DNA from: Chamaea fasciata
Taxonomy: Eukaryota; Chordata; Aves; Passeriformes; Sylviidae
Reading direction: 5' to 3'
Assembly (NCBI GenBank): GCA_029207755.1
Contig: JARCOQ010000006.1
Coordinates: 15,226,890-15,290,889, forward strand
DNA: 64,000 nt
The notes beneath the pieces are model-generated. The model was not told the DNA's origin. It saw nothing but the letters and a program-made list of their open reading frames with translations, and made no database searches. A program made the position numbers and the translations under genes. This document shows positions 32,556-44,409 of the stretch, in pieces (the stretch's first letter is position 1; every line of letters starts with the position of its first letter).

Positions 32556-35453
32556 CTAAATATGGTGTAATTTGAAGTATAATAGTAGAAATAAACAATG
32601 GAAAAAGAGAGTGGTGAATGATGAAGAGGAAATCTAAGAAGGAGCTGCTTCTCCTTCTCAGTCCAGGAAATCTAAGATTAAGTCAAAATTTCAGACCAAT
32701 ATTTTGATGAAGAGTGCTGGGGCTCTTCCATGAATTAACGAGAAGATTATTTTTCTTTAAAATATACAGGGCTCTCTGGACACTAGCTTAACAAGGTAAT
32801 TATCAAATGAAAGAGAGCTATTGCATTGCTGTGAACCCACATAAAGACTTTTATAATTTCTGATGTTTTGACCTATCTTTGTTTTAGAAGATCATACATT
32901 TTAATATTTTTGCATTAAATATGTTCAGCTACATTGTCTTTCTACCTTTGTCTTTACTACCTTTCCTAGACTACATTTAAAATAGGAAGGCTACATGTGC
33001 ATGACATTTTACCAAGTTTGTTGTGCCAGAAAACTGGATACACTAATAATTATTTTATGCAAAAGCAAAAAGTAAAAGGTTCATAACTGATGGTGAGACT
33101 CTAAACAAATTAAACAATGCTTTTAATAAAGATTTTTCTTTTCCTCAAATTGCTGTATATAATGGCAAGTACAGATATATTAATGAGAGGTTTACATGAA
33201 CACTTGTAAAAATGACTAAGAATCAGTGGCCTCTGAAAATTTTGTTCTGTGTCCTTTTGACTCATTACTGTGTAGATAAGGCACAAGAGTATATATCAAA
33301 AGCCTAGGTTTTTTTCCAAATACTGTTGACTTGAATATAAGTAGTATATTACGATGCTATTTTCTTGTTGCTTCCTTCCTTAATAACTAGACATATCAAA
33401 CATCGTTTCATAAATTAGCAGTGACAAAAATAATATAACTACGATGGTATAAAGAAGGAGAAGAGTAAGACATATGCAGTTGAAAATCTTCCAAAACATA
33501 CAAAGTGTATTTTTTTTAGTGAGAATGAAAATCATATAGTAATGTGCATTTGAAACACGGTATTGTGCTATTGTAACACAACTGCCTGATGGAAGCCCCC
33601 AGCTCTTTTCCTCTCATATTAAAACTGTTCCAAAATTTCATGGTAAAGACTCATGGTTGTCCCTTTCAATCCTGCTGACTTTTGCTTTCAAATTCAAAGC
33701 ACACAGAAGAAGTACAGTTTAGATCCTATCAACAGGTCTAGAGAAATGTGTCATGGTCTGGTGAGTAAATGTATCATTTTCATAAAGACAAATTTTATAT
33801 ATGCTGTGCAATTCCAATAAACCTTACTTTAAAACAGAAGTGACAGAAGGGGAATACTCAATTGGCAAGACATGCAAACTAGAAAATTCTCACATGCCAG
33901 TATTATCTCATTAAAGCCTTGCTTAAAAATGGTTTTAACATGCTCCCTGTAAACAATATCTTTTGTTTGCTGTCTCTACTATTAACTAGAATTTTCAGTA
34001 GATACTGAGATGTCTTTAAACCATCATTCAACTTAAACAGTTTTGAATTACTATCTCATAATACACTATACAAACAAGCAAAAATAAAGTAATGACATTC
34101 TTCTTTCTAATAGGACATCTAAAAGTCGGGTAATGATGAACACTTGTCCTTGCTAATTCTCTCGCAGGCCACTTCATTACCTTCTTGTAACAAGATGCAT
34201 TTGTGGTGGCCCAGTGCATGGAAAGCTCTGTTCTGTAGACTGCAATAGCTCTCACTGACGGCTTCTGCTGAGAAGCTACACTGTCATTTCTGTCCTAGCT
34301 AATGTTCCCCATGGACATTACCCTCATTTCTATTACTTTTGTGTGCTGCTGATGACCAGTGCACTGATCAGAATGACCAGGTACACACACCTGTGTTCAG
34401 GATAGCAGTAACTTGCCAAGAGAAGCAGGCATTGATCCTAATTCTAGCAGCTGCAGCAAAAGCCACACCAAAAGCTTATGTTCCATTGCAGTGTGCTCAG
34501 ATGCCAGGGGTTATTCAAATTGAAGCTGACAGCACAATCTTAATCCTGGTTCCCTGTACATCTGTATTGCAATAATACAGAGTGTAATTACATGATCACA
34601 TATATTTGCACAAATGAATTTGATAGTATACAAATTTACTACAATGTAGATATATGTATGCACCTTCCTACAATCAAGAGACATATCAAGGTATATTAAT
34701 ACTTATTTGAAATCGTGCAGTTCACAATATATCTAGTGACATATTGGTTACATTCTGTTGAAAGTTATTGCTAGGAGCAGCCAAAGTTATATTTATCATA
34801 TCTGAGCTCTCTACTGTAGAATCACATCATCGGATCCTAAATAGGTCTTTTGTCTTTGTTATTATTAAAGAGAATTGATGGGGGGGAAGAAGCTGCAGAA
34901 GAAAGCATTTTGGGATTTAAGACTGGCTTTCAAATTATGCCAAGAGCATGCAAGATGACCTTATTCCCTGAGGGACGTGGTTTCTACATAGCACTCTAGG
35001 ACAGTCAGATGGGGCTGATTCCTCGACCCAATGTGGGGGAAGTGGGTCCAAGCAGCAAAACAAGCTACTGCCAAGCCTGGCCACTGGCTCACTCGACGGG
35101 AGGTCAGCAGCAGTGGAGGGGCTGAGACACAGCTGTAGAGCAAGGCTGCAGGCCTCACAAAGAATAAAATAAGTGAAAAGGGAAGGAGATCGTGTGCTGA
35201 ATAGTCTGTCTTCTCCACAGCTCCAGAGCAAAAAAAAAAAAAAAAAAATTCAAGCAGGTGTTTGAGGTAAACGAATTGTCATCAGACCAGAAAAGAGCAT
35301 TGTCACAGGAACATGACTGGTGCTGAACATGTAGAATGGACTCCTCCAGGACTTGGATGCTTTTCATGGAAGTAAGGGAGAAGAGCAGAGGGTTATTAGG
35401 TCTGTGGTATAAATGATATCAAAAGTAAAATTAAATGAACTTTTCATCCCAGG
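32556..35453. other. Unique AT-rich stretch
   Basis: No gene is supported; open frames reach 98 codons (34935-35231, minus) without known motifs. The part at 34930-35215 is GC-richer than its surroundings. An A19 tract follows at 35230-35248. Confidence 0.5.
35230..35248. repeat. A19 homopolymer
   Basis: Nineteen uninterrupted A bases. It could be the tail of an old retrocopy, since the 300 bp upstream are GC-richer, but I found no recognisable source sequence or flanking duplication. Confidence 0.85.
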
Positions 35454-35458
35454 ATGGC
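35454..35458. repeat. Target site duplication, left copy (ATGGC)
   Basis: Five bases directly before the LTR start, matched exactly by 35975-35979. Confidence 0.85.
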
Positions 35459-35709
35459 TGTCCTGGGTTGAAGTATATTCTATCACCATCTTCATGAACT
35501 GTTGAAACCAGGTGAGGCAGTGCTCCCTGCCTCCTCCACTCTGGCTTATCTTCTGTTAATGGGCCATCAGCACCTTTGCTACACAGCTCACAGATAACCC
35601 CCTCCTGGGCTACCTCCTGTTAATGGGCCCATCAGGCCTCATCACATGACTCACCATCCCATTGTGGGATGCTCCGCCCAGAGGGAGAAACCAAGCATTC
35701 CAGCCTGGA

Positions 35710-35715
35710 TATAAG
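35710..35715 (+). promoter_or_regulatory. TATA box of the second ERVL-type LTR
   Basis: TATAAG in GGATATAAGCTGAG lies 250 bp into the LTR, at the same place in the shared block order as GATAAAAC in the first LTR. Confidence 0.6.
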
Positions 35716-35917
35716 CTGAGACTCTGAACACCAGAGGGGCGCTTACCCACTGGATTCCCAGAGGACCCGAGCTACCAGACCTTTCTACAGGATCACTGCT
35801 TCAGGAAGACCACCTCATCTGGACTGCTTCCATCACTACGCTCAGGTTGTATTCTGACTCTGTCAGTGGTCTTTTGTATTATTGCATCTATTCTGGTTTA
35901 CTTTTTTTTTTTTTTCT

Positions 35918-35923
35918 ATTAAA
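35918..35923 (+). terminator. ATTAAA poly(A) signal of the second ERVL-type LTR
   Basis: ATTAAA directly follows a T-rich run and precedes TTGTATCTCTGACTTGGGG, which supplies the GT-rich downstream part. Confidence 0.6.
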
Positions 35924-35974
35924 TTGTATCTCTGACTTGGGGCCTCTCATTTGTTTTGCCTTCAAACTACTACA

Positions 35975-35979
35975 ATGGC
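35975..35979. repeat. Target site duplication, right copy (ATGGC)
   Basis: An exact copy of 35454-35458, directly after the LTR end CTACTACA. Confidence 0.85.
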
Positions 35980-36773
35980 ACACATGGCACCTGGCAGGGT
36001 GCCTAATGAAGTTGTTATCACAAAGGAATTCCTGCTCCATACGTCAATTCCCACTCACTTTTTAACTCAGTTAAGGAACACTTTCCTGAAGGCAGTGGCT
36101 GAATCACCTCACTTTGGCCCATGATGTGGAGAGGTCTCCAAGCTCACAGACTCTACGCCCTTCATAAGAAAGGAGTCAGATGGACTCCAGAAATGCACTC
36201 AGTGCATGCCAGCCATTAAAAGGCAGGTAGTTACTAGACTGGGCTGGACCTAGTCTGAAATAAACCTCTGCAAAACATGAGTTGTGTGGAAGTCATGCCC
36301 TCAGCATTGCAATTCCTCCTGCACTGCACTGCACTGCCTGCTGATGTCAGTGCAGCATCCAACCACCAGCACAACAGATTATAAATTAAATCAACAAGCT
36401 GGCCCTGAGAGTATTAAGAGTACAAACTCTACCTTTCTTAATGTGGTTTCAATGTATTTTCCAGACTTTTTCTTTCTGTTTAGTCAAGAACCTTCTCCCT
36501 ACCATAATACAACTCCCAAGTTGTACATAAATTCACGCTACAGGCTGTGCACATTTCACTAAGCTAAGTTTAACCCTTCTCAGTAAAAGATACCCTCTGT
36601 TTCATTTGCATTTTAAAACTATTAACTAATTCCATTAGTTGTGCAGGCATAATGGAGAAAAGAATAATGAACAGAAACAGTCTGGAAAGGAAAGACATTC
36701 CTTTGTGTTCCAACTTGATATATCTTTTCTTGGTCCAAGTCCATGTTGTGGCTCAAAATCTCTTTTCCTGGAC

Positions 36774-36793
36774 TTTTTTTTTTTTTTTTTTTT
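36774..36793. repeat. T20 homopolymer
   Basis: Twenty uninterrupted T bases followed by AAATTAAG. Confidence 0.88.
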
Positions 36794-39700
36794 AAATTAA
36801 GACCGTGACCTGGAGCATCCCTTTAGATTACAGAATTTGATGCATAGCCAGCCATGCATGTGCAACTGTCCCTAAGAGCCAAGCCTCAGTAAAGCTGGTG
36901 TGCCTACAATCTTGAAACAAAAATAGCTGTCAAATCAAAATTAATTTGCCACAAAAGAAAGCACAGAGCACAGATCCACAGTTAGAGAATACCAAACTAG
37001 TTTGGGTTCAAAATTGCTTAAAAAGCAGGGACTTGATTTTTAAAAAGTGTATTTTTAATCTCTCTAATATAATTTAATAATGGATGAATTGACTTTCCTT
37101 AAGGCTAAAGGTGGGGGTAGGGCGAGGAGGATGGACAACATAGAGGTAATATCAGTTCTTGAGAGGGGAAAAAAGTTTTAAAGACTGCCAGCAACTAAAG
37201 AGGGGAGGGAAACACAAACAATCATACAGCAGACTGCTGCTATCACATGTGACATGAAAAATATCTTAGTTTAATGTTCCCTGGACCAGGGTTTCATTTT
37301 ACCTTATTTTAGTGAATTGAATCATGTACTACAAAGGAATTTGGATCTAAATGAAAGGAACAAGATTGATATCAGGATGAAAAGTAATGCTGTATTAATT
37401 CAAGTTCAGACATTAAAGACAAAAATAAAATTGAATTACATGGTGTTCTAATATTTCTGGACTAGATAAAATCGTATATAGAAACCTTTATCATAGCCAA
37501 ATGGAGCTGGGAGTAATGGATTTTTAATAGATAAAACAAGATGGTCAACATCTACTTTCAGGCACCCAGTGAACTGCATTGATGGAGTTTACTCAGAAGC
37601 GGCCACTGGACAGACAGCTGTGCACTGGTGCTTCTCTGCACACATTCCTGTACTATATCCAAAATGGTAACCTAAGATTAGCCCAAGTCACAGATAAAAA
37701 GCAGATGTTTGAAGCTGAATGGTGTGAAAAAGGTAACACTGATAATGAAAGAATAGAATTTTCATAACCCTGGAGTCAAGGCAAAGCCTCTTTGGCTGAA
37801 GGAACACTTAGGTGTAGGCAGTTTATTCCGGAGCAGGGCTATGGAAGAGACAGCACCCAGACTCTGCATGTGATAGTCCCCTTCAGCAACAAAATTTTCT
37901 CAGCCACTGTCTGTTGATTCATATGTGCTGGCTGGGTGGCAGTAAGGAAACAGCCCTACACAGCAAAACCACAAGGTTGCAGGTAATGAATGCCATGCGC
38001 TGTGGCAGTATCTCCTCAGCAGCCCAGAGCTTACCTGCAATCCTTCTCTTGGCATTCTCAGGCAATATAAAACCAAGATACCAACACTCTTAATGACATG
38101 AAACAAGATCTTTCAAAGAAGAGCATATCTGGAACAACAGACCTGCACTAGCACTTTCTCCTACACAGGCAGATAGGATAGGATATTCCCAGCAGTTCAG
38201 TAGAAAAGTAGTTCAAACTCCACAAAAACAAAGGAATAACATAAATCTTAATCATTCTGTTCCAAATCCTATACATATACCTATAAACTGTCCACTCTGA
38301 TGTAAACTTTAAATAGTATCAATGTATTGAGTTAATTTTTCTTGAAAAATCCTAAGCAAATACTTCACAGAGACCACTTCTCTGTGAAAACAAGGAGAGA
38401 AGAAACAAGAAATGCAAGGTACTGCTTACACTGCTATATGCACCAGAATGAACTTAAAATATTATGGTATAAAACCTATATGGATCAGCATAGTGGAACA
38501 GCAAAATGTCAGCAACATTTTAAAGGTAATATAATTTGGAGTGCAGAATTCAATATGATAAAAAAAGAATGATAGTCACTGTATAATATCTGAGCCTTCC
38601 CACATATAGCAGACTTAAAAAAAAAAAATCATGACTGCATTAATTCAAGGAAACTTTCAATACAGAATTGGGAATAGTATCTCAGTGTCCAGAATCAGCT
38701 TTTGGGTCTATTTCTACTAATCATGGTGCTGCAGCTGACCCAGTTTAAATGTATTTCTATAAAGATTCCATAATTTTTGGTGATGTTGCATGTTGTGTTC
38801 TCCTAAGCCATTTAAAAATATTGCACTACAGTAAATACCTAGTGCCTAAAAATAAGGTACATCATGTGGAACAGCTCTACTGCATCATAGAAATACAATG
38901 TAAAAGTCTTAATAAAGTTTTATTTGTACATTAAACACAAGCATGCACATTTTGTGTAATAGAACCTATTAGGATGCATGTTTGTGTATTTGACTATGTT
39001 CTATTGGTGTGTCATACGGGTCTGCAAGATTAAATTTGTGGGTAGAGGAAGAAATATTTTTATTATCTGAGCTTAAAAAATATCATCTGTGCCTACAAGC
39101 CTTGTCCAGACAGTGTGCTAAAGCCATGAAGTATGCAACAGCCCTAACTGCTAACTGCTAACACCACTAAGAGTAAATGCATAATACAGAATTTATAAAT
39201 TATTATAGAGTCATCATAATAGGCATAAACTTCCCAGAACAATTAGGAATTTTGTTCTGGATCACCTATACTTGAGGATTCAAAAAGGGAAGAAAAAAAT
39301 CTGGCCCATAGTTTAGTTATTCAGTGCTCCATATAAAGAAATTTGTTTCTAATACCTTCAGGCAGTCCATGCGCTCTGAAGTGTTATAGTTTATACCAAT
39401 TGTGGACAAAACTAGTATGCTTAATTAAATGCCTCTCTTTGTTTTAGAAATGAGACAACAATATGAAAATATCCTCTACCACAAAACTTCCATATTTTTA
39501 TGGTGTTGCTTAGGTAATTCATAAAGTGAGGCATTTCACTTCTGAAAAAGAAATGAGTGTAACAAAAGAAAAGAAGAAAAAATGAAAAATGCAGAAAAAT
39601 AATTCCTTGACTACTAAAAGGCAACATGAATATTCTAATCCAATTTTGTTTCTTACAGGAACTCTGTAACTATGTTAGGACATTTTTCTGCAATAATATA

Positions 39701-41106
39701 ACATGTATTAAATGATCATCTTAAAAATCACTTGATAACATTAAAAGTTGAAGGAGTAACCACTGAATATTTTCAATTTCATGGAAAAAACCCCACTAGT
39801 ATAGAAACACTTTTATTTCTCAATAAAAGAAAATTAATTTAATGTACTGACAACATTTGAAGCCAAACAGTTATTCAGCTAAACAGAAAAAGTACTGACC
39901 AATTCCTCACAATTGCCATCACACTATGCACACAAAACAATTAGGAAATTATTTAACCTGAATTTTAAAATAGTGAAAAATTGGTTAATATTTTGATGTA
40001 AAAAGCTATTGATTTCCATTTTATGCATGGGTTTCCATCATTTCATTAACATCACCTCCCGCAGAAAGAACTGAATGCTACATAATTTGGACCAATTGGG
40101 TGAACAAAAGCCAACCACAACAAAGGGATTATTTGTATTGGGCAGGGAAAAAGCCCATAAATCACTGTTATTCTCTCATGTTAATTTTGCCTTTATACGT
40201 TCAGTTTTCTGAATGGACCCAAGACATCTCTATTGTATCATGTCCTATGATACTAAGATTTCTCCCAAAGAGGGCTCATCACTTAATTTGTTTATACAGC
40301 AGCAGAACCAATCTGATTGACTAGGGTTTCAGAAATTGCAATTAGAGGCTCCATATAATTGCACAGTATTCACATTAGGAATTAGTAGCCCTTAACACAT
40401 TAGTAGCCTTTTTCCATGTACCACTTCACAGACAGGGTCTCCCATATTGATTTATACAACATGCTTAGTTACAAGCAGAAGAGATCTGGGATCCACCTTT
40501 GTAAGATATCTGAAATCTTACATTATTCATTAGGATAGTTGAGAAAGAGGCTGATGAAAGAGTTTTCCTTATAAACTTTTTCACTGATACCTAACTGATG
40601 TTGTGTGTGTACACACAGGCAATACACACATGCATTGCATGTGGCTGGCACTTCTCAGTGAAGCCTTTTGTATTTTGAAAGTATTGATAACTTAGAGGTG
40701 CAGGAACACTAAGCTAGCTAACAAGACTGCAGCTGGCAGAGGTGAAAGTCTAATTCGTATCTTCTAATTGCAAATCAGGAACTAGAGGAATTATTCCTTC
40801 AACACCTGTCAGTAATATGGAGAAAAAGAAAAATGCTCTTTATGAAGGAAATTGGTGGAAGATGCATGTGCAAAGTCTTGCTTAGCCAGCAGTATTAGAA
40901 AAACATTATTTCTACTACTCAAAATTCGAAATAGTAAGGTGTTTTTAATCCCAAAAAGTTTAGCATTCAAGATGAGTAAGTTGTTCCAGAACTGGCTATA
41001 ATGGCTGAGACTGAACTGAAGGTTGGCACCAGCTCTGGGACTGGTGACTTCAGGGAACCAGAGGTGAAGGTCATACAGCCCCCTGATTACTGGAGGGTCT
41101 ACAGCG

Positions 41107-41122
41107 CCCCCCCCCCCCCCCC
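41107..41122. repeat. C16 homopolymer
   Basis: Sixteen uninterrupted C bases between ACAGCG and AACCAGGG in otherwise AT-rich DNA. The complementary G16 strand could form a G-quadruplex, and the C strand an i-motif. Confidence 0.9.
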
Positions 41123-42179
41123 AACCAGGGAATCTCTCCAAGCACCTCCTTTTTATCAGTGGTAAGAATGAAGCCCTCAATTTTATTTATTTTTAATTTT
41201 TTAATGCCATTTAAGGCTTGCATCTCTTCTGCTACTTATCATGGCTATGCAAACAGACCACATGCCTTTCCTTGATATGCCCTGCTATTATCTCCCACTT
41301 TCCTCTTTCCCTTTTTGCCATGTCTTCTCTTCTGCAGACTGGCCAACCCAAATTCTTTGATTTTTCTTAGTAAGTCTTATTTCAAGACTTTTGCTTTCCC
41401 CTGGACACTCTCCAATCATCAATCACATGTTTCTGTACAAATGCCACCCAAAACAGGCATTCAGTACAGACAAAGAAGAGGCAATCCCAGTCAGTAGGAG
41501 AGCTACAGCTGGTGCTTCAAAATACTGGTTTCACCATAGCTCAACTGATGGGGAGAAAATGAATAAAAGAACTATGCAGGAAAATTAAGAATCTGTTAAA
41601 GAGACTTCCTAAGATATCTAAAAGATGCAACTATAATGTGAAAAAGAAAACAACTTTGGCAAAAAAAGTTAGTAGGAAAATGAAAGCAGTAATTAGAAGG
41701 GAAAAAAATCCTTATAATTATGATGTCTGTAGAAAATAAAAGCAAAGATAAAAAAGGGGGTAATGTTCTGTAAAAACATATTATGAAATCTAAAATATTA
41801 GAATGATAGGCTGCAGTTTGCAGTGAAAAATCCATATCTGTAAAAATTAGAAAAAATAAGATCTTGAAATTTATCAAACTTTAATTTAATTTGGGAACAG
41901 AGAAACTTTCAACATCAATATATAAGAAGCTCCTTTGTTCTACTTTTGGAATGTTGATCTTGAGTGAAAAGTGCATTCCCGTCCATCAGCAACTAAGATG
42001 GATCTTAAATAGTACCTATGAGAAGTAAATGTTTTGAAATTAGCAGTTCTAAGGGTTTTTCACATTTCTATGTGGTGTTAAGGAACTTAATGAAATAATT
42101 TTAAAAATCCACTACTACTGTTCTGATATTTAAGGGACACTATACAGTCAGGGAACAGCATAACATAATACACTTGCTT

Positions 42180-42650
42180 GATATCAATCCAGACAAAATA
42201 GTGAAAAAAAATTATACAGGATTTAACTGACAAAGATTGAAGTGAAAGGGATGTAATTAATGCCAGTCAACATGGGTTTATGCAAAATAGCTCTTGTCAA
42301 ACAAATCTCATTTCATTCTTTGATGAGCTTACGAAAGTTTGGGTGAAAAAGATAAGTGCATGGGTGTGATACACTCAGACACCTGTAGAGCATTCAACTT
42401 ACTAGTGCATTACTGATATTCTTACTAAAGTTTATTAATATATAATTGTCATAGAGCATATGTAAAATTGATTGAGAACTCTTTAAAACATCAATTTTAG
42501 GAATTAATTGTTAATTAGAAATCATTAGCTGGAGAATGGAGGGGCTAGTGGTGATCCAGGCAATTGTGGACCTCTTACATCTGATTTTAATGAAATTTTT
42601 ATTGATGGTCTGAAATTAAATTCAAAAGTATTTCCAAGAATCTCTGAAAA
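42180..42650 (+). mobile_element. Old, heavily decayed CR1-like LINE relic
   Basis: Two blocks of the CR1 reverse transcriptase can be recognised at the DNA level. GCCAGTCAACATGGGTTTAT with TCTTGTCAAACAAATCTCA and TTTCATTCTTTGATGAGCTT (42261-42330) corresponds to the pattern S.HGF..GRSCLTNLI.FYD. At about 42579-42610 one frame reads FNEIFIDGLK, corresponding to LFNIFINDLD. The DNA between is broken by stops and indels. Divergence is far higher than in the copies at 5, 32 and 57 kb, which suggests an old CR1 family. The boundaries are approximate. Confidence 0.6.
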
Positions 42651-42654
42651 AACC

Positions 42655-43316
42655 CAAAACTAGAATAGTGGTATATAAAGATGAATACCAGGGAGTCACA
42701 CAGAATAATCTGTCTCACAAAGCTAGGCCAATTTACTGTGTTGCACGTGATTGCTCAAATGATGTTTAATGACTGTGATTTCTTGGGGAAAAAAAAATAA
42801 AGGGAAAAAAGAAAGAAGATGTTCCTGGAAATAAAACAATCTGTTTCTCTAGGCAAATTTAATTTTCTCTCAAAGAGTTATAGGAGAGAAACTAGATGAC
42901 AGTTTTAGAGAAATCTGGGGAGATGATGTAGCATCCTCAGCCCTCAAACCATCTTTTTGAAAATAGTTATGCAAGTGGGTAACGTGTGATGAACTTTCCC
43001 TGTTTATTCCCAAACTATGCTTGTAAGAAACACCCACTAGATGTAGTTTCTCACCATTAACCCCTGCAAAAGTTTTTCAAAAAAGGGCTATAAATTTACC
43101 TGCATTGCACAGATTATAAAAACTGGGACAAATTCACAATGAATCTGTTGCAGCTTCCTTGCTGTGTATTAATTGAATAATTTGTAGTAAAATCTAAAAT
43201 ACACTTATGTAATATATTCTAAAGGCACACAGAAAAACACAGATACGCACATCAAAGTTGATGATTTTGCCACTTGGCCCAAAGTTCACTCTGAAACTAT
43301 TGCCCAGTAAACCCCC
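42655..43316. other. Unique non-coding stretch before the microsatellite
   Basis: AT-rich sequence with no open frame of note and no repeat that I recognise. The relic at 42180-42650 may extend a little into it. Confidence 0.5.
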
Positions 43317-43580
43317 TTCCTTCCTTCCTTCCTTCCTTCCTTCCTTCCTTCCTTCCTTCCTTCCTTCCTTCCTTCCTTCCTTCCTTCCTTCCTTCCTTCC
43401 TTCCTTCCTTCCTTCCTTCCTTCCTTCCTTCCTTCCTTCCTTCCTTCCTTCCTTCCTTCCTTCCTTCCTTCCTTCCTTCCTTCCTTCCTTCCTTCCTTCC
43501 TTCCTTCCTTCCTTCCTTCCTTCCTTCCTTCCTTCCCTCCCTCCCTCCCTCCCTCCCTCCCTCCCTCCCTCCCTCCCTCC

Positions 43581-43628
<48 letters not shown>
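43317..43628. repeat. Compound tetranucleotide microsatellite (TTCC)55(CTCC)11(ATCT)12
   Basis: Three pure arrays follow without interruption: TTCC x55 (43317-43536), CTCC x11 (43537-43580) and ATCT x12 (43581-43628). The boundaries were counted from the listed bases. All three are pyrimidine-rich on the plus strand, and the first two are pure polypyrimidine over 264 bp, a setting for triplex (H-DNA) formation. The 163-codon plus frame (repeating LPSF) and 98-codon minus frame (repeating GRKE) over it are translation artefacts. Confidence 0.97.
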
Positions 43629-43629
<1 letters not shown>

Positions 43630-44280
43630 GAAATGAAGAAAAATCGAACAGGGTTGATAAGCCAAGTAGAGAAAATGAAAAGAAAAAAAGGCATAGAATG
43701 CAAAGCATGGTATTGTTACCTTGTACATTCCAAACACAAACTGCAGTAGAAATTATAACAGAAAATACATATTCAATTATCAGCTACAGATTCAGAGCAA
43801 CAATAAAACTGAAATCACTATACTTTCCTAGGGATAGGGAGAGCAAAGAGCTCAAATTGTTCCTTTTGAAATTTCTACTGTGTAACATTATGCAATGCCA
43901 TATTAAATTGTGTGATGAAAGCCTATAAAAAGTGCCTGAAATTCTCAATATATTCTACATCTATAAGCTTAAATAAATCCATTTTGAGGACTCCATCATA
44001 TCTACCACACGTGAAATTTTTTTTACGGCTACAAATGTAAGAGCTCATGCTTTTGCTTCCTCACAGTATTATAGCTCCTCCATGGACAGAAATCATTTAG
44101 TGAACAGAAGAGAAACGTAGACAACCTCTAATTTTCTGTACAGTGGCAACTGCATTCATTATGCATTAAAGTAGCACTTTCCCTGAAAGAGTTAACTTTC
44201 TAGCTCCTATTCTCTGCAGTGCTGCATAAACACTGCACATTATTCTTACTGAGCATGCTTCATCTTTCCTGTCTCCACAG
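43630..44280. other. Unique non-coding stretch
   Basis: Moderately AT-rich; it contains the end of a chance open frame running out of the microsatellite. No feature recognised. Confidence 0.5.
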
Positions 44281-44287
44281 TCTTGGG

Positions 44288-44385
44288 CTGTCAATCACCT
44301 GTCAGTCCCCACCACATCAGCACAGTGCGCATCACCAGGCTGTCAGCACAGCAGCTGATGAGACTCTGCTAAGAGCTGTCAATCA
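44288..44385 (-). promoter_or_regulatory. Cluster of TALE-homeodomain (PBX/MEIS-type) motifs
   Basis: CTGTCAATCA, the reverse complement of the PBX-MEIS/PREP composite site TGATTGACAG, occurs exactly twice (44288-44297 and 44376-44385). The half-site CTGTCA occurs at four places within 98 bp (44288, 44299, 44340, 44376), all in the same orientation. A CACCTG E-box overlaps at 44296-44301, and a CTTATCTG GATA-type site lies at 44398-44405. The surrounding 44210-44480 is less AT-rich than its neighbours and has no repeat signature. This suggests an enhancer-like conserved element. It is an inference from motif density only. Confidence 0.4.
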
Positions 44386-44409
44386 AACTTGTTTCTCTTA
44401 TCTGTTCGG

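Larger units (their letters stand above)
35459..35974 (+). mobile_element. Solo LTR, ERVL type, second subfamily
   Basis: This 516-bp LTR begins TGTCCTGGGTTGAAG and ends CAAACTACTACA. It is flanked by the exact 5-bp direct repeat ATGGC at 35454-35458 and 35975-35979, which fits ERVL-type integration. It shares ordered blocks with the LTR at 8556-9301: CTGTTAATGGGCC (twice, 35553-35565 and 35617-35629), ATGACTCACCATCCCATTGT, GGGATGCTCCGCCCAG, CAAGCATTCC.GCCTGGAT, CTGAACACCAG, CCACTGGATTCCCAGA, and CAGGTTGTATTCTGACTCTG. The TATA box is TATAAG at 35710-35715 and the poly(A) signal ATTAAA at 35918-35923. The 3' portion differs fully from the first LTR, so the two are different subfamilies. No internal viral sequence is attached. 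Confidence 0.9.
35980..42179. other. Unique AT-rich stretch
   Basis: No gene is supported; the longest open frame is 123 codons (40809-41180, minus), whose glycine run is only the translated poly-C tract. A T20 run lies at 36774-36793. An AATAAAG at about 38911 followed by T-rich sequence looks like a poly(A) site, but no transcript body can be assigned. A small CTAACTG repeat (2-3 units) is at about 39147-39165. Confidence 0.5.

Noticed and set aside
40809..41180. 123-codon minus frame with a glycine run
   Set aside because: The glycine run is the translated C16 tract; nothing else is protein-like.
43258..43749. 163-codon plus and 98-codon minus frames
   Set aside because: Translation of the tetranucleotide microsatellite (LPSF and GRKE repeats), not proteins.
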